Of a stretch of 64,000 bases of DNA, positions 1-10,107 are shown in pieces. This DNA comes from Telopea speciosissima (Eukaryota; Streptophyta; Magnoliopsida; Proteales; Proteaceae). The stretch spans positions 38,920,946 to 38,984,945 of the forward strand of contig NC_057926.1 in NCBI RefSeq assembly GCF_018873765.1, given 5' to 3'. The notes below the pieces were generated by a model. That model was not told the DNA's origin, made no database searches, and was given only the letters and a program-made list of their open reading frames with translations. The position numbers and the translations under genes were made by a program. Position 1 is the stretch's first letter; each line of letters opens with the position of its first letter.

Positions 1-159
1 TTGGGAGGGCTTTCTTTTGAGTTACGAAAGTGCTTTGCCAGCCAGGAGTTCCCAAACCTCGGTCAGCTTGTTGCCTAGGCAACCAGTTATTAGCTGGTCC
101 TCAAGGAGGAGGAAGACCGAAAGGCTTCGTCCTAGGGGACTTATTATAAGCAACCAGCC

Positions 160-1990
160 TTGGCAATCATGGGGCCTTCAACCCCTAGTGCAAACCCTGT
201 TAATTTCTCAGACTTCAAGGTTGATGAAGAGTGCGAAGTTAGCATCACTGAGATAGTCTTGGGAAAGGTTTATGTGTGCAACGCCCTGTCTCCCACGGTC
301 GAGCGCGCTGGGACAAGCCTAAAGCCAAAGCCGCCTCCGTCTAGGAATCTTGACATAGGGCTCGGTATTCTTATGATATATCCAAGGTCGAGTCAATTTT
401 CAACCACCTTCTGAAGGACAAACAGATTAAATTGTCAGAGGGGCATCAGATACCTTTGGCCGAGGAGATTAAGGGGAAAAGGTATTGCAAGTGGCACAAT
501 TCCTTCACTCATAATACTAATGGATGTATTATTTTTCACATGCCATTGTAGAAAGCTATTAATAATGGGCGTTTGAAGTTCCCTGACAAGGGAAAAGGCA
601 TTATGTTGGTTAACGAGAATCCGTTCCTGCTGGTCAATATGGTAGACGCTGACTTGTTAAAATTGTGCCTACTCAAGAGGAAAGAGCCATTGGTCACATT
701 GAAGCATCTCCAGCATTTATCTAAGGAAAAGAAGAAAGGTATTGACCCAAAGGCTATTGAGCCGCTTCCCGGCCTTCCAGTGGGGGGTTTGTGTACATTG
801 CAAGAAACTGTATGAGAATAGGCCCAAGAGGGAATCGAGTGCCTCACTGTTGGATGTCTAGCCTGGATACAGGGAGGCGAAGCTTGCATGACCTACAAGG
901 GCCAGCAGGGGGAGGCACCTGGTCACTGCTTATGATCGTGGACGGTCAAGGGATTCCCCACGGCTATCGAAGACAAGGGCAGGAGGTCGGCTCGGGGAGA
1001 ATTTAGGCCGTAAGGCGGCCAACAATCCAGGGAGAAGGCCACGGCAGAGGCCATCGGCAAAGGATTGGCTAGCAAGGCCGTCAACAATAGTGCCGACTCG
1101 ACTGTAGTAGATCATATCCATACTAGAGCAGGGAGTGCAGGATGAGCCCGGGGAGGTTTCTCCGTGCCTTATCCACCTAGGATGGTGATTCCCCGATTAA
1201 AGGCCGAGAGGGATTATCAGTGGAATGTGGCGAGGCATCTGAAATTCCCTTTCGACCAGGAGAGAAGGATGATAAGAACCAATAAACGCAGGGGGCAGAG
1301 CCAGTAAGCCGCAGCCCGCTGCCAGCTTGAAGGGCCATCGGGCTGTGAGGACATGTCCCCTGCCAGGAAAGAATGAAGGCGATAGGTATGCAGGCTACCA
1401 AGGGAGAGGGGTGACCAACGGGACACCTCCCTTTTCGCAAGTCACTCGGAGGCTAGCAGAGGAAGTAGCCAATAGTCGATCAAGCCTCTCTCAAAGGTGA
1501 AGGAGAAGATGTTGGCCGAGAGAGAGCCTGTAGCCGGTGGTAAAGAATCTGAAGCTAGTTTTGAGGTGGATCAGCAGCCAACCCTAGGGTATCTTGCTTC
1601 AATAAGAGAAGGAAAAGGTTTGGTCGAGTCTGAGCTATCCTCCTCTGAGAAAGGAACTCCTAATTATTTGGAGCAGGAGTACACTGATGATTCTGAGCTC
1701 TAACGATATATTCAGACCATGATGGTTGGCACAGTCCCGGTGCTGGTAAAGACACCAGTTCCATTCAAGGCCCCGACCAACGTGGTTTATGTGCTGCTCA
1801 AGTATACCAGTCGAACTGCGAGTTCGTGGACATGGTAGATGAAGAATTCGAGGAGAAGGACGATAGCCCTATGATCATAGGTGACGACCCTGAAAGCGTG
1901 GCTAAGGACCCTGTCCCTCATGACATGCTGTCAATCGATGTGACCGATGCAAGGGCAATGTCCAGAGTACAACAACCTTCCTAGTCCAGC
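160..1990 (+). pseudogene. gag C-terminal region of Tat-1 (decayed)
   Basis: Around 380-640, once a frame change is allowed, the translation resembles the conserved C-terminal part of Tat-lineage Gag: a 'KRYCKWHNSFTHNTNGC' stretch (about 478-530), then 'KAINNGRLKFPDKGKG' (552-600). The stop at 549-551 (TAG) sits where Gln is expected. From about 830 to 1990 the sequence is a charged linker with little recognisable content and several frame changes. Gag would form the virus-like particle; this copy cannot encode an intact one. Confidence 0.6.
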
Positions 1991-2638
1991 GTGAGTTTTG
2001 AGAAGCCTAGCAAGGAGATGACACAGCATCTGAAGCCTTTGTACATCAACATCCAGCTGAATGGAAAATTTGTGCCGCTAGTTCTGGTTGACAATGGAGC
2101 TGCGGTCAACATCCTCCCCTCAAGGATGATGAAGCGTCTGGGCTACGATGAGGCCGAACTCCTGTCAGCAGACGTCTTGGTCACCAACTTCCTTGGTGGG
2201 GCTTCCAAGCCCAAGGGGATACTCCCGATCGATGTCAGGATTGGGGGCAAGGAGTCATTGACCACCTTTTTTGTGATGGACGCCGATGCCAATTATAATG
2301 CTTTACTGGGACGAGACTGGATCCATGCCAACAGTTGTATCCCATCGTCTCTCCACTAGTTATTGGTTTTCTGGAATGACAAAGGAAAAATCGAGTGGGT
2401 GAGCTCTGACAACAGGCCCTTCCTGGTCAACCTGAATCATGCAGAGGCTAGGCTCTACGATGGAGGAATCTCCCTTATCATGTTTGTTGGGCAGGATGAA
2501 GACGGGAGAGCGACGACGATGGCCACAACCTCCATGGTGGATGAGGATGCTGAGCAGTGGAGTTTCACTCTCTCTGGACTCTTTAGGCTATCAGATGTGG
2601 ACGGGCCTACACTGAGCAAGGTCAAGATTGATGGATAG
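1991..2638 (+). pseudogene. retropepsin-like aspartic protease of Tat-1
   Basis: The frame shows the single-domain retroviral-type protease pattern: 'LVDNGAAVNILP' (active-site D-x-G-A form, about 2086-2125) followed by hydrophobic strands and 'NALLGRDWIHA' near 2299-2332. The protease would cut the Gag-Pol polyprotein. One in-frame TAG (2357-2359) sits at an expected Gln codon. The frame changes between here and the reverse transcriptase segment (2640-2770), so at least one indel separates them. Confidence 0.75.
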
Positions 2639-2771
2639 AAGGCCTAAGAAGGAAGGCATTGTGGTCGATATAATAAAGAGGCTGGGTCGCTATAGCTTGG
2701 AACAACGGTTGGAGTCGGCGCAGGCCCATATGGCCAAGTCCTCTGCCCATAGTGAAGACTCAGGCTGAGGG

Positions 2772-3914
2772 TTGGAGCTAAAGCATCTCCGGTCTGCGCC
2801 GCCTAAGATGGAGGAGACATTGGTCAAGGTCCAAAACCCACTCGAGGAGATTGATCTGGGCTCTGGGGGCATCAAAAGGCCAACATTTATTAGTGGCTTA
2901 CTTTCCCCAAGGTTTCGGGCGTCTATTGTAAACTTGTTGATGGAATATAAAGACTGTTTTGCTTGGGACTATACTGAATTTCCTGGTTTAGACCGGAGGC
3001 TTGTTGAGCACCGTTTACCTATCCTGGAAGGATGTAAACCGGTCAAACAACTCCCAAGGCGCATGGCGCCTGAGGTTGTGGCAAAGATTAAGGACAAAAT
3101 TGAGAGACTTCTTAAGGCATGGTTCATTCGACCGACTCACTATGTTCAGTGGCTGGCGAACGTCGTACTTGTCCTTAAGAAGAACAAAAAGTTGAGAGTT
3201 TGTATAGACTTCCGGGACCTGAATGCCGCAACCCCAAAGGATGAGTACCCAATGTCGATGGCCGATATGCTTGTCGATTCGGCCGCAGAGCACCAGATCT
3301 TGTCGTTCATGGATGGGCACTTAGGGTACAATCTGATATTTATCGTCGAGGAGGACGTGTCCAAGATGGCTTTCAGGTACCCGGGGGCTATTGGGACGTT
3401 TCAGTGGGTCATGATTCCTTTTGGCCTGAAGAATGCTGGAGCCACGTATTAAAGGGGAATGAATCTCATCTTCCATGACATGATCAGTCACTTTCTAGAG
3501 GTGTACATTGATGATGTCGTGGTTAAATCCATGAGCCAAGAGGAGCACCTTGAACATCTTCAGAGATCCTTTGAGCAAATGAGGCGCCATGGTCTCAAAA
3601 TGAACCCCTTTAAGTGTGACTTTGGGGTATCAGCAGGAAACTTCCTGGGGTTCCTGGTGCATCAGAAGGGGATTGAGGTCGATAAGAACAAGACTAAGGT
3701 GATCCTGCGGACGCTAGCTCCTGGGAATAAGAAAGAGCTTCAGAAGTTTTTGGGATAGGTCAACTTCCTCAGGAGGTTCATCTCCAATTCCGCTGGTCGA
3801 GTAAGGGCCTTTTCTCCATTACTTCGGCTTTGGTCAAGCGATGAGTTCCACTGGGGAATTGAGCAGCAGCAGGCCTTTGAGGAATTAAAGTGCTATCTAA
3901 TTGAACCCCCAGTA
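2772..3914 (+). pseudogene. reverse transcriptase domain of Tat-1 pol
   Basis: Visible RT blocks are 'LRVCIDFRDLNAATPKDEYPM' (about 3196-3255), 'GYNLIF', 'AFRYPGAIGTFQWVMIPFGLKNAGATY', the polymerase box 'VYIDDVVVKS' (about 3501-3530) and 'MNPFKCDFGVSAGNFLGFLV'. In many relatives the central motif is YVDD; here it is YIDD. The same frame continues through 3450-3452 (TAA) and 3756-3758 (TAG), both at positions where the family has Gln. There is no other lesion in the segment. Confidence 0.85.
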
Positions 3915-4982
3915 TTGATGCCACCACGAAAGGGAGTGCCGCTTAAATTGTATGTCTCAGCCTCAGAGGAATCAATTGGCAGCCTACTCGCCAAAGACAA
4001 TGAGCTTGGCTTCGAGCAGGCTGTTTACTACTTAAGTCGTGCCTTAATCAATGTGGAAAGAAAGTACGTGCCCATTGAGAAGCTTTGTTTGGCGTTGTAC
4101 GTCGCCTGTACCAAACTCAGGTATTACTTGTTGCCCACGACAGTGTTTGTTCTTTGCCAAACAGATGTTATCAAGTATATGCTCTCCAAACCAATTATCA
4201 GAGGCAGGATAGGAAAATGGATGATTGCCTTGACCAAGTTCTCGCTCTAGTATGTGCCCCAAAAGTTGGTCAAAGGTCAGGCACTGGCTGATTTTCTGGC
4301 TATGCATCCTTCTTTGGAGTTGGGAGAACCAAGCGTGAGCGAAGGGGTAAATGCTGTTGCGCTGGCGGCCTGGAAATTGTTCTTTGATAGGTTCAGGACT
4401 AGTGCCTCAGCAGGCGCGGGGATAGTATTGGTGTCCCCAGTTGGTGTTGAAACCCACCTTGCTTTCCAACTGTGCTTCCCATGCACAAACAACCAAGCTG
4501 AGTATGATGCCTTGATAATCGGCCTAAAAACCCTCAATGCACTCGAAGCCCGAAATGTAGAGGTTGTTGGCGATTCTCAATTGGCCATTAAGCATCTGGC
4601 CAAGGAATACTGTTGTGAGAGCCAGGCCCTGCCCCCATTTCTGTCGCTTGTCCAGCAATGCTTGGTCAAGTTCGATGATAGCTCGATCAATCACGTTCCT
4701 CGGTCAAAAAATAGCGTGTCAAATGGTCTCGCCCAAGCCGCATCTAGTGTCTCATTCTCGAAGGGAGAGATTGATAGGTTGTTTATTATCCTGAAGAAGG
4801 CGTTCTCATCCATCGTGGAAGAGGGAGCATTTGAGGTGGAGAACTTGGACGAAGTCCAGCCAGATTGGAGGTCTCTGGTCATCCATTATCTCCAAAATCC
4901 AAATGCTAGAGTTGATCGGAAGACAAGGTATCATGCATTGAACTATTTTCTACTGGGTAATGAGTTGTACAAGCGAGGTTAG
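3915..4982 (+). pseudogene. RNase H domains of Tat-1 pol
   Basis: The first part (3915-4250) is the RT-linked RNase H: 'LKLYVSASEESIGSLLAKDN' and 'YYLSRALINVERKYVPIEKLCLAL'. The second (4254-4982) carries the additional plant-type RNase H: 'LFFDRFRTSASAGAGIVLVSP', 'NNQAEYDALIIGLKTL' and 'VVGDSQLAIKHL', holding the acidic catalytic positions. Two RNase H modules in tandem are a hallmark of Tat elements. Stops at 4248-4250 (TAG) and 4980-4982 (TAG) are in the same frame as the flanking segments. Confidence 0.82.
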
Positions 4983-6125
4983 GATGATCTCCTGCTGAAG
5001 TGCTTGGGGTTGAACGAGTCAATGCTCGTTATGGCCGAGGTTCACGAAGGGATTTGTGGATCCCATCCGGCCAGCATCCTGATGAAATGGTTGCTGAGGC
5101 GCCATGGCTATTACTGGCCAACCATCTTACAGGACTGCATCAAGTACGCAAAGGGGTGCCAAGCGTGTCAGAAGCATGCACCCATGCAAAATGTGCCAGC
5201 GATGCAGCTCCATCCCATCGTCAAGCCGTGGCCATTCAGGGGATGGGCCCTTAATTTGATTGGGAAGGTGACTCCCCCATCGGCCCAGGGGCATGTGTTT
5301 GTCATTGTGGCAGATGATTACTTCACCAAGTGGGTAGAAGCTGTGCCAATGTAGTCGGTCAGCCATGCTGATTTGATTAAATTTGTAAAGCGTGAATTGA
5401 TACATCGATTTGGCCTTCCTGAGACCCTTACCTGTGACAATGGATCAGTCTTCTCTGGTGGGGAGGTGTTCCAGTTTGCACAAGAGTATGGCATAACAGT
5501 TACCTTTTCAACACCCTACTATGCACAGGGTAACGGTTAAGTGGAGGCAAGCAACAAGGTCATTAAGGCAAATTTGTCCAAGGTTATTGATGATAACCTA
5601 AGATCTTGGGCGGAGATGCTGTCAGATGTGTTGTGGGCTTTTAGGACTTCAAAGAAGACGGTGACAGGGACAACCCCCTATGCGCTGACTTTTGGGCATG
5701 ATGCTATCCTACCTATGGAGGTAACTGTGAAGTCTATACGGGTGGCAAGACACTACAAGATATCTCCGAGTCAGTACAAGTACTCTATGATGGCCGAACT
5801 CGACGACCTGGACGAGGAGCGTCTCTTGGCTCTTGACTGGGTGCAGGCTTAGAAAGCCAAGGTAGCTAAGGCCTATAATAAAATGGTCAGACCCAAGGCG
5901 TTTGCTGAGTCTGATCTTATGTTGAAGGTTGTGTTGCCGGTCAGGCACAAGGACCCCAAGTTTGGGAAATGGTCACCCACCTGGGAAGGGCCGTTCATGG
6001 TGCATCAAGTTCTAAAAGGTGGGGCTTATCGCCTGAGAACAGTTGATGGACAAGTGCAGTTAAGACCACTGAACGGCAAGTATTTGAAAAGGTATCACCC
6101 AGCAATGTGGGAGGTTACAAAATGA
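4983..6125 (+). pseudogene. integrase of Tat-1 pol
   Basis: The zinc-binding H2C2 region reads 'VHEGICGSH...RRHGYYWPT...YAKGCQACQKHA' (about 5040-5175). The catalytic core shows 'LNLIGKVTPPSAQGHVFVIVADDYFTKWVEAVPM', then 'TCDNGSVF' and 'YYAQGN', with the glutamate in 'GQVEASNK' after a stop. The usual first core Asp (WALDLIG) appears as Asn in 'WALNLIG', so the active site looks damaged. A C-terminal 'GPFMVHQVLKGGAYRL' module ends at 6125. Stops at 5352-5354, 5538-5540 and 5850-5852 are TAG, TAA, TAG, each Gln-compatible. Confidence 0.82.
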
Positions 6126-6526
6126 TAAAAACCAACTGTCGGTCACCAAAAAAAAAAAAAAAAGAGATTGTCCAAGCCGAGACACCTCGGCTACCACAAA
6201 ATAACATGTATCAAGGGCTAGATCACCAAGGATCGGCCAGAGAAAAGGAAGAGTGTCCAATGGCATCAGGCAGAGTCTATCTTGCCCTCCAAGTCTTCCC
6301 GGATCTACTTCAACAACTTTTCAACCCTATTGATTTTCGACTGTGAAAATGCAACCTGGTGAGAGAGTTTTTCCTCTATCGACAGAATGATGCAGTATGT
6401 TTCTTTTTTAGCGATGACAGAGGAAATTCCAGAGGTCAGAGCGGCTTTGAACCTCGTCAGCCTCTCAGAGACAACCTTTATGTGATGCTCCAACTCAGCT
6501 AAGTTGTCTTTGAGATTGGCTTCTTC
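6126..6526. other. junction between converging pol and antisense ORF in Tat-1
   Basis: This 400-bp stretch separates the 3' end of pol (+) from the 3' end of the antisense ORF (-). It holds an A-rich tract at about 6149-6163. The antisense reading may extend a little into it, but I see no clear domain. Confidence 0.4.
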
Positions 6527-6947
6527 CTACTGGTACCCTCGCAGCTTGGCCGAGAGGGTCGTGAACAAGACCTTCTTTTCAGCCTTCAGCACTGAATTAT
6601 CCCGTTCATCTTGCAGCGACTGGAACGCTGGGGGCAGGCTATGAACTATCAGACGAAGAAGCTCTGTGTAGCTAAGGGCTGCTGTACGCTGCTCATGAGT
6701 GGAGCTGGGGCTGGCAATGATTGTTTGCAGTGCGTCGATCATAGACTCGGCCTTGTTGTGGGTAAGCATCTGTTCCATGATCAGAAGGCTGTTTTCACCC
6801 ATAGTCTGCCAGGCCACTGCAACTTCAAGGGTACCCGACGGTGTCAGTGCAACCTCTTCGGTGGTTGGAGCAACGGGGGAGCCTTTGGCAAGGAGGTCAT
6901 ACAGAGAGTCCAAACAATAGAGCAACGGGATCTTCTTCTCCTTCTTT

Positions 6948-7019
6948 CTACAAGAAAGTCTAAAGGTTAGAGGGGCCCCATTCATGCTGCTGAGTGTGAG
7001 GAAAGGACGATTGACGTAC
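6948..7019 (-). other. predicted intron in antisense ORF of Tat-1
   Basis: On the minus strand the exon ends CTTCTCAG and the intron begins GTACGTCAATCG. It ends ACTTTCTTGTAG before AAAGAAGG. Length 72 nt, with a pyrimidine-rich acceptor. Removing it joins a Pro/Ser-rich exon to the helical C-terminal exon. Confidence 0.55.
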
Positions 7020-7771
7020 CTGAGAAGCAGGCTCTGGGGGAGGCGTGGCCTGGCCTTTTGTTTCCCCTTCTTGGATGGGGTGCAACACAGTCGATTGTTT
7101 CTCAGAAGTTGGAGCTATCTGCAGAACCACAGGTTCTTCTTTAACAGGCTTGTCAGGGATTGGTGCAGCAATGGCCAAAGGGGTAACGGCCTCAGGGGCA
7201 GCAGCAGTCCTGCTTGATGGCTGTAAGTCCAATTTCAGAGGGCTTTCTTCCTTAATACTCCCTACAGGAGGGGAAACGTAGGAGTCTATCTTGGCTGGAG
7301 ATGCGTGGGAAGTGACTGGAAATGAGAGTTCTCGCGGCACGAGCTGACTTTTTTTACGGATTGATTCTGTCGGGGATGCAGAACTTGAATCTTGCTTGGA
7401 TGGAGTAGACAATAGGACAACTGGCACGGCAGAGTCCTTGGGTGCACCAGACTTAAGAGTGGAGGAGGTGGACTTGCTTGAGCTTGATTGAGAAAGCCTG
7501 GACGATGAGGCTTTATCGGTCCCTTCACTCTGTTGTTTCTTCACACTTGATTAGCTTGGCTGGGGGGCAGGCCTGAGCTGTGATCGACGGGTCATCACAG
7601 TCTTTAAGGGGACATGGTCTTCGCTCTCACGGGTGCCTTCACTCTTGGCCTTCTTATTTTTGGCCATTTTTGGACGAACCCGTTTGGAGACCTACTGCTT
7701 CTTCTCTTTCATTTTTCCTTTTCTTTTCTTATTTTCTTCCTCCTCATTTGCGGAGTCCATGGTCATTACAT

Positions 7772-7853
7772 CTGCAGTCAGAGACCGGTCAATGGGGGGC
7801 TGATGCATTCAAAGAAATCTCTCGAATTCAAAATTAACTATTAGATACAGTAC
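7772..7853 (-). other. predicted intron in antisense ORF of Tat-1
   Basis: Minus-strand donor AGTGAAG|GTACTG and acceptor CTGACTGCAG|ATGTAATG, 82 nt. It separates the mobile-domain exon from the lysine-rich exon, and the intervening sequence shows no coding character in the flanking frame. Confidence 0.5.
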
Positions 7854-9398
7854 CTTCACTGGGTGCCGGTCATTTCTTTGACGAAGGCAGCAATTTCAAA
7901 CCCTTGGAGCCAAGTTGGTTGGATGTGGAAGATTGCCTCAGGTGTCGGCTTCATCCTCACTCGACCGATGGAAGTATTCAGACCACCATGCGTCAAAGCT
8001 CTCAGTGGTTACAGGTAGAGGAGAGAAGTAACACGGCTAGAAGGCTGAGAGAGCTAAGCCACCCAATAGGGACACATCAATAATCTGGTGGTAAGTCTTT
8101 AGGAGCTCTTGTCTAAGACCACCGTTTGACACAAAGAAAAAGCAAGGGATGGGAATGGCCTATGTGAGGCCGAACTGGTGGGTTAGAAATTGGTGTAGGG
8201 CTCTATGCTGCACATGTTGTTCATAGTGTGCTCAAGAAACACCCCGTAGTGAAGGTCTCGACAGGTCAGGTAAGAGCCCCAAAGATCTCCATGGGCGGCT
8301 GGGTTAGCAATTGCATCATCGAGCCAGTCGGGTAAACTATTCGAAGAATGGAACGGAGTGAAAGCGGTCGAGGGCCGGTCATCCTTGAGATGGAAGAAGA
8401 AATTAAAGCACTCTATAGTAGAGCGTAGCGGCGGTGGCCAAAGTAACTTGAAACCAATGACTGGGAACTCGGCAGCCAGGGGGGCTAGACTGAATTCAGG
8501 GAAGTAGGCATTCAACCACAGCTGCAAGTCCCAGAAGGGGCCCCCGCCATGAGCGAAGCCGGACTCAACCAGATCGTTGCAACCCCTGTATAGAGCGGAG
8601 AGAACAAACACTGCGAGATTGATAGAACGGGCAGCAGCCAAAGCATTGGCAAGGCCGAGACACGCTTTAGTGATCTTATCTGCCGGGGTACAGATAAGGC
8701 AGCGACAGATCCAAGACAACAGAAAAGCGACGTATTCTTGCCTGCTTACAGGACCACTTTGCTTCTAGCAGAGAGACAGATAGGAGGTGTAGCTGGCATT
8801 CTAAGTAAGATTCAGGTCCTAACCAATCCGGGAATAGTCAGAGTTACCATTGATCTCTTCACTGACCAACTTCAGGCCCAGTAGTGCGCCAATATCAAGG
8901 AGGGTTGGCCCCATCATCTCAAAGCTAAAATGAAAGCAGTTGGTTGAGCGGGACCAGAAATGGAGGGCGGCATGGAGAAAATCGACGTCGTAAGGATTGT
9001 ATGCGGTGGACATTTGGATGACATCGTAGATGCCAAGTTTCTCCCAATCCTCCTTCTTAGCAATAGACATCCTTCTTACCCACTTGTCCCATTCAGGATA
9101 GTTGCCAACCTAATGCCGCTTCACGGCACTAGGTTTATACTTGAAGTTTGGGATGCCTTTGCGAAACAGAAAGCGTTCGGTCGGATGAGCAGGAAAGTCC
9201 TTGAGGGACTGAGTAGCAGAGGGGTCCTCAAAGGAATGGCAAGGCAAATGGGTTGGAAGGTGTTGCAAAGTGGAGATGAGAGGTTGTCACGCAATCAGGC
9301 GGGGTTGAGGGTTTAAGAAGGGTTCTCGCCTTTTTTGAAACTCAAAGAGGAATTATGACTACCTTGGGAAACAGAGAGGATAACCCAAAAGGCGCGAG

Positions 9399-10107
9399 TG
9401 TCGGAATGGGATTGGACCACGTGTCCGTAAATAGCGACCCTTCAACAGCCGCAGTCATGTCATATTATGGTATGCCAGGAAGATATTTTGAGCAAAAATT
9501 GGGACGGGCACGAGTTTCGAGGGCTCCCCTAATCGACCTCCTAACTCATGGGGGGCATTATTTACACCCAGTTTGTGCTCACGCCATCATGGTCGAGAGA
9601 GGGGCCTCGGTCGAAGGACAGCTTGGCCAGGAGAGTGACCGATCGTGCTCTGACATCTTCGATCAGGAGTCATTTCATCGGCCAGGAAGAAGTGGTGGCC
9701 TGAACGTGGCTGGACTATGGCCGATAATCAAGGGAACCGTCTCCGACGGTTACACTCAGTATAAACAAGCAGGAGGCGTGGAGAAGAGGCATCAATTAAA
9801 CACATAACAAACCTGCAGTTTTGTCTATCTTTCCTTTTCTTGCATTTTCTTTCCTTTACTTCCAAGATGGTGTGAACTTAAGGTTTTCTTTCGCTTTATG
9901 CACCCTTTTGTTTTGCACTATAGATTATTCACATCAAGTAATCCAAGTGCAATTCTCTCCCAGTGTTTGGGACATTTGTTGTTCTGCTATCCTTGAGAAG
10001 TCCTCGAATTATCGGGGCACGAGTAGAACCCTAGATAGCCACATTCGGTCAGTGTCTCATTATAGATTTGACCATACTGCACCGATTGCAGGAAATTTAG
10101 CATAACA
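9399..10107 (+). repeat. probable 3' LTR of Tat-1 (borders uncertain)
   Basis: A non-coding block after the antisense ORF that could run from TGTCGG at 9399 to CATAACA at 10107 (TG...CA ends). An alternative start is TGTGCTC at 9574, just after the purine-rich tract TGGGGGGCA (9549-9557), which could be the polypurine tract. A T/C-rich part (9820-9865) fits an LTR R/U5 region. Without the 5' copy the border cannot be fixed. Confidence 0.4.

Larger units (their letters stand above)
6527..9345 (-). pseudogene. antisense plant-mobile-domain ORF of Tat-1, with introns
   Basis: Reading on the minus strand from about 9345 downwards, the N-terminal half shows 'GNYPEWDKWVRRMSIAKKED', 'ALHFWSRSTNCFHFSFEMMG', 'TLLDIGALLGLK', 'YVAFLLSWICRC' and 'GPFWDLQLWLNAYFPEF'. 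These match the plant mobile domain (aminotransferase-like PMD) family found in plant transposons and domesticated MAIN-type proteins. A basic segment (K/R-rich, about 7600-7745), a Ser/Pro-rich linker and a helical C-terminus follow. Two GT-AG introns fit this strand: 7772-7853 and 6948-7019. Nearly all in-frame stops are TAG/TAA at Gln-compatible codons; one frame change lies near 8185. The start codon is not resolved. Role unknown. Confidence 0.72.
1..10107 (+). mobile_element. Ty3/gypsy LTR retrotransposon, Tat lineage, 5' end outside window (Tat-1)
   Basis: The + strand reads, in order, a gag C-terminal region, aspartic protease, reverse transcriptase, RNase H (including a second, plant-type RNase H) and integrase. 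A long ORF on the opposite strand then lies between integrase and the 3' LTR. That order, with an extra ORF after integrase, is typical of the Tat lineage. The 5' LTR and gag start lie upstream of the window. The 3' border near 10107 (ending CATAACA) is inferred. The pol frame is broken by stops, so the copy is defective, though the continuous frame from 2772 to 6125 shows few indels. Confidence 0.85.

Noticed and set aside
2772..6125. TAG/TAA standing for Gln could suggest a changed genetic code or stop readthrough.
   Set aside because: The thioesterase exons use ordinary plant codes and stop at TAG, the second Tat element also has TGA stops, and C-to-T decay explains all of it.
9129..9136. 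Minus-strand TATAAACC considered as promoter of the Tat-1 antisense ORF.
   Set aside because: Mobile-domain-like coding continues upstream of it (FKYKPSAVKRH and beyond), so it is inside the ORF.
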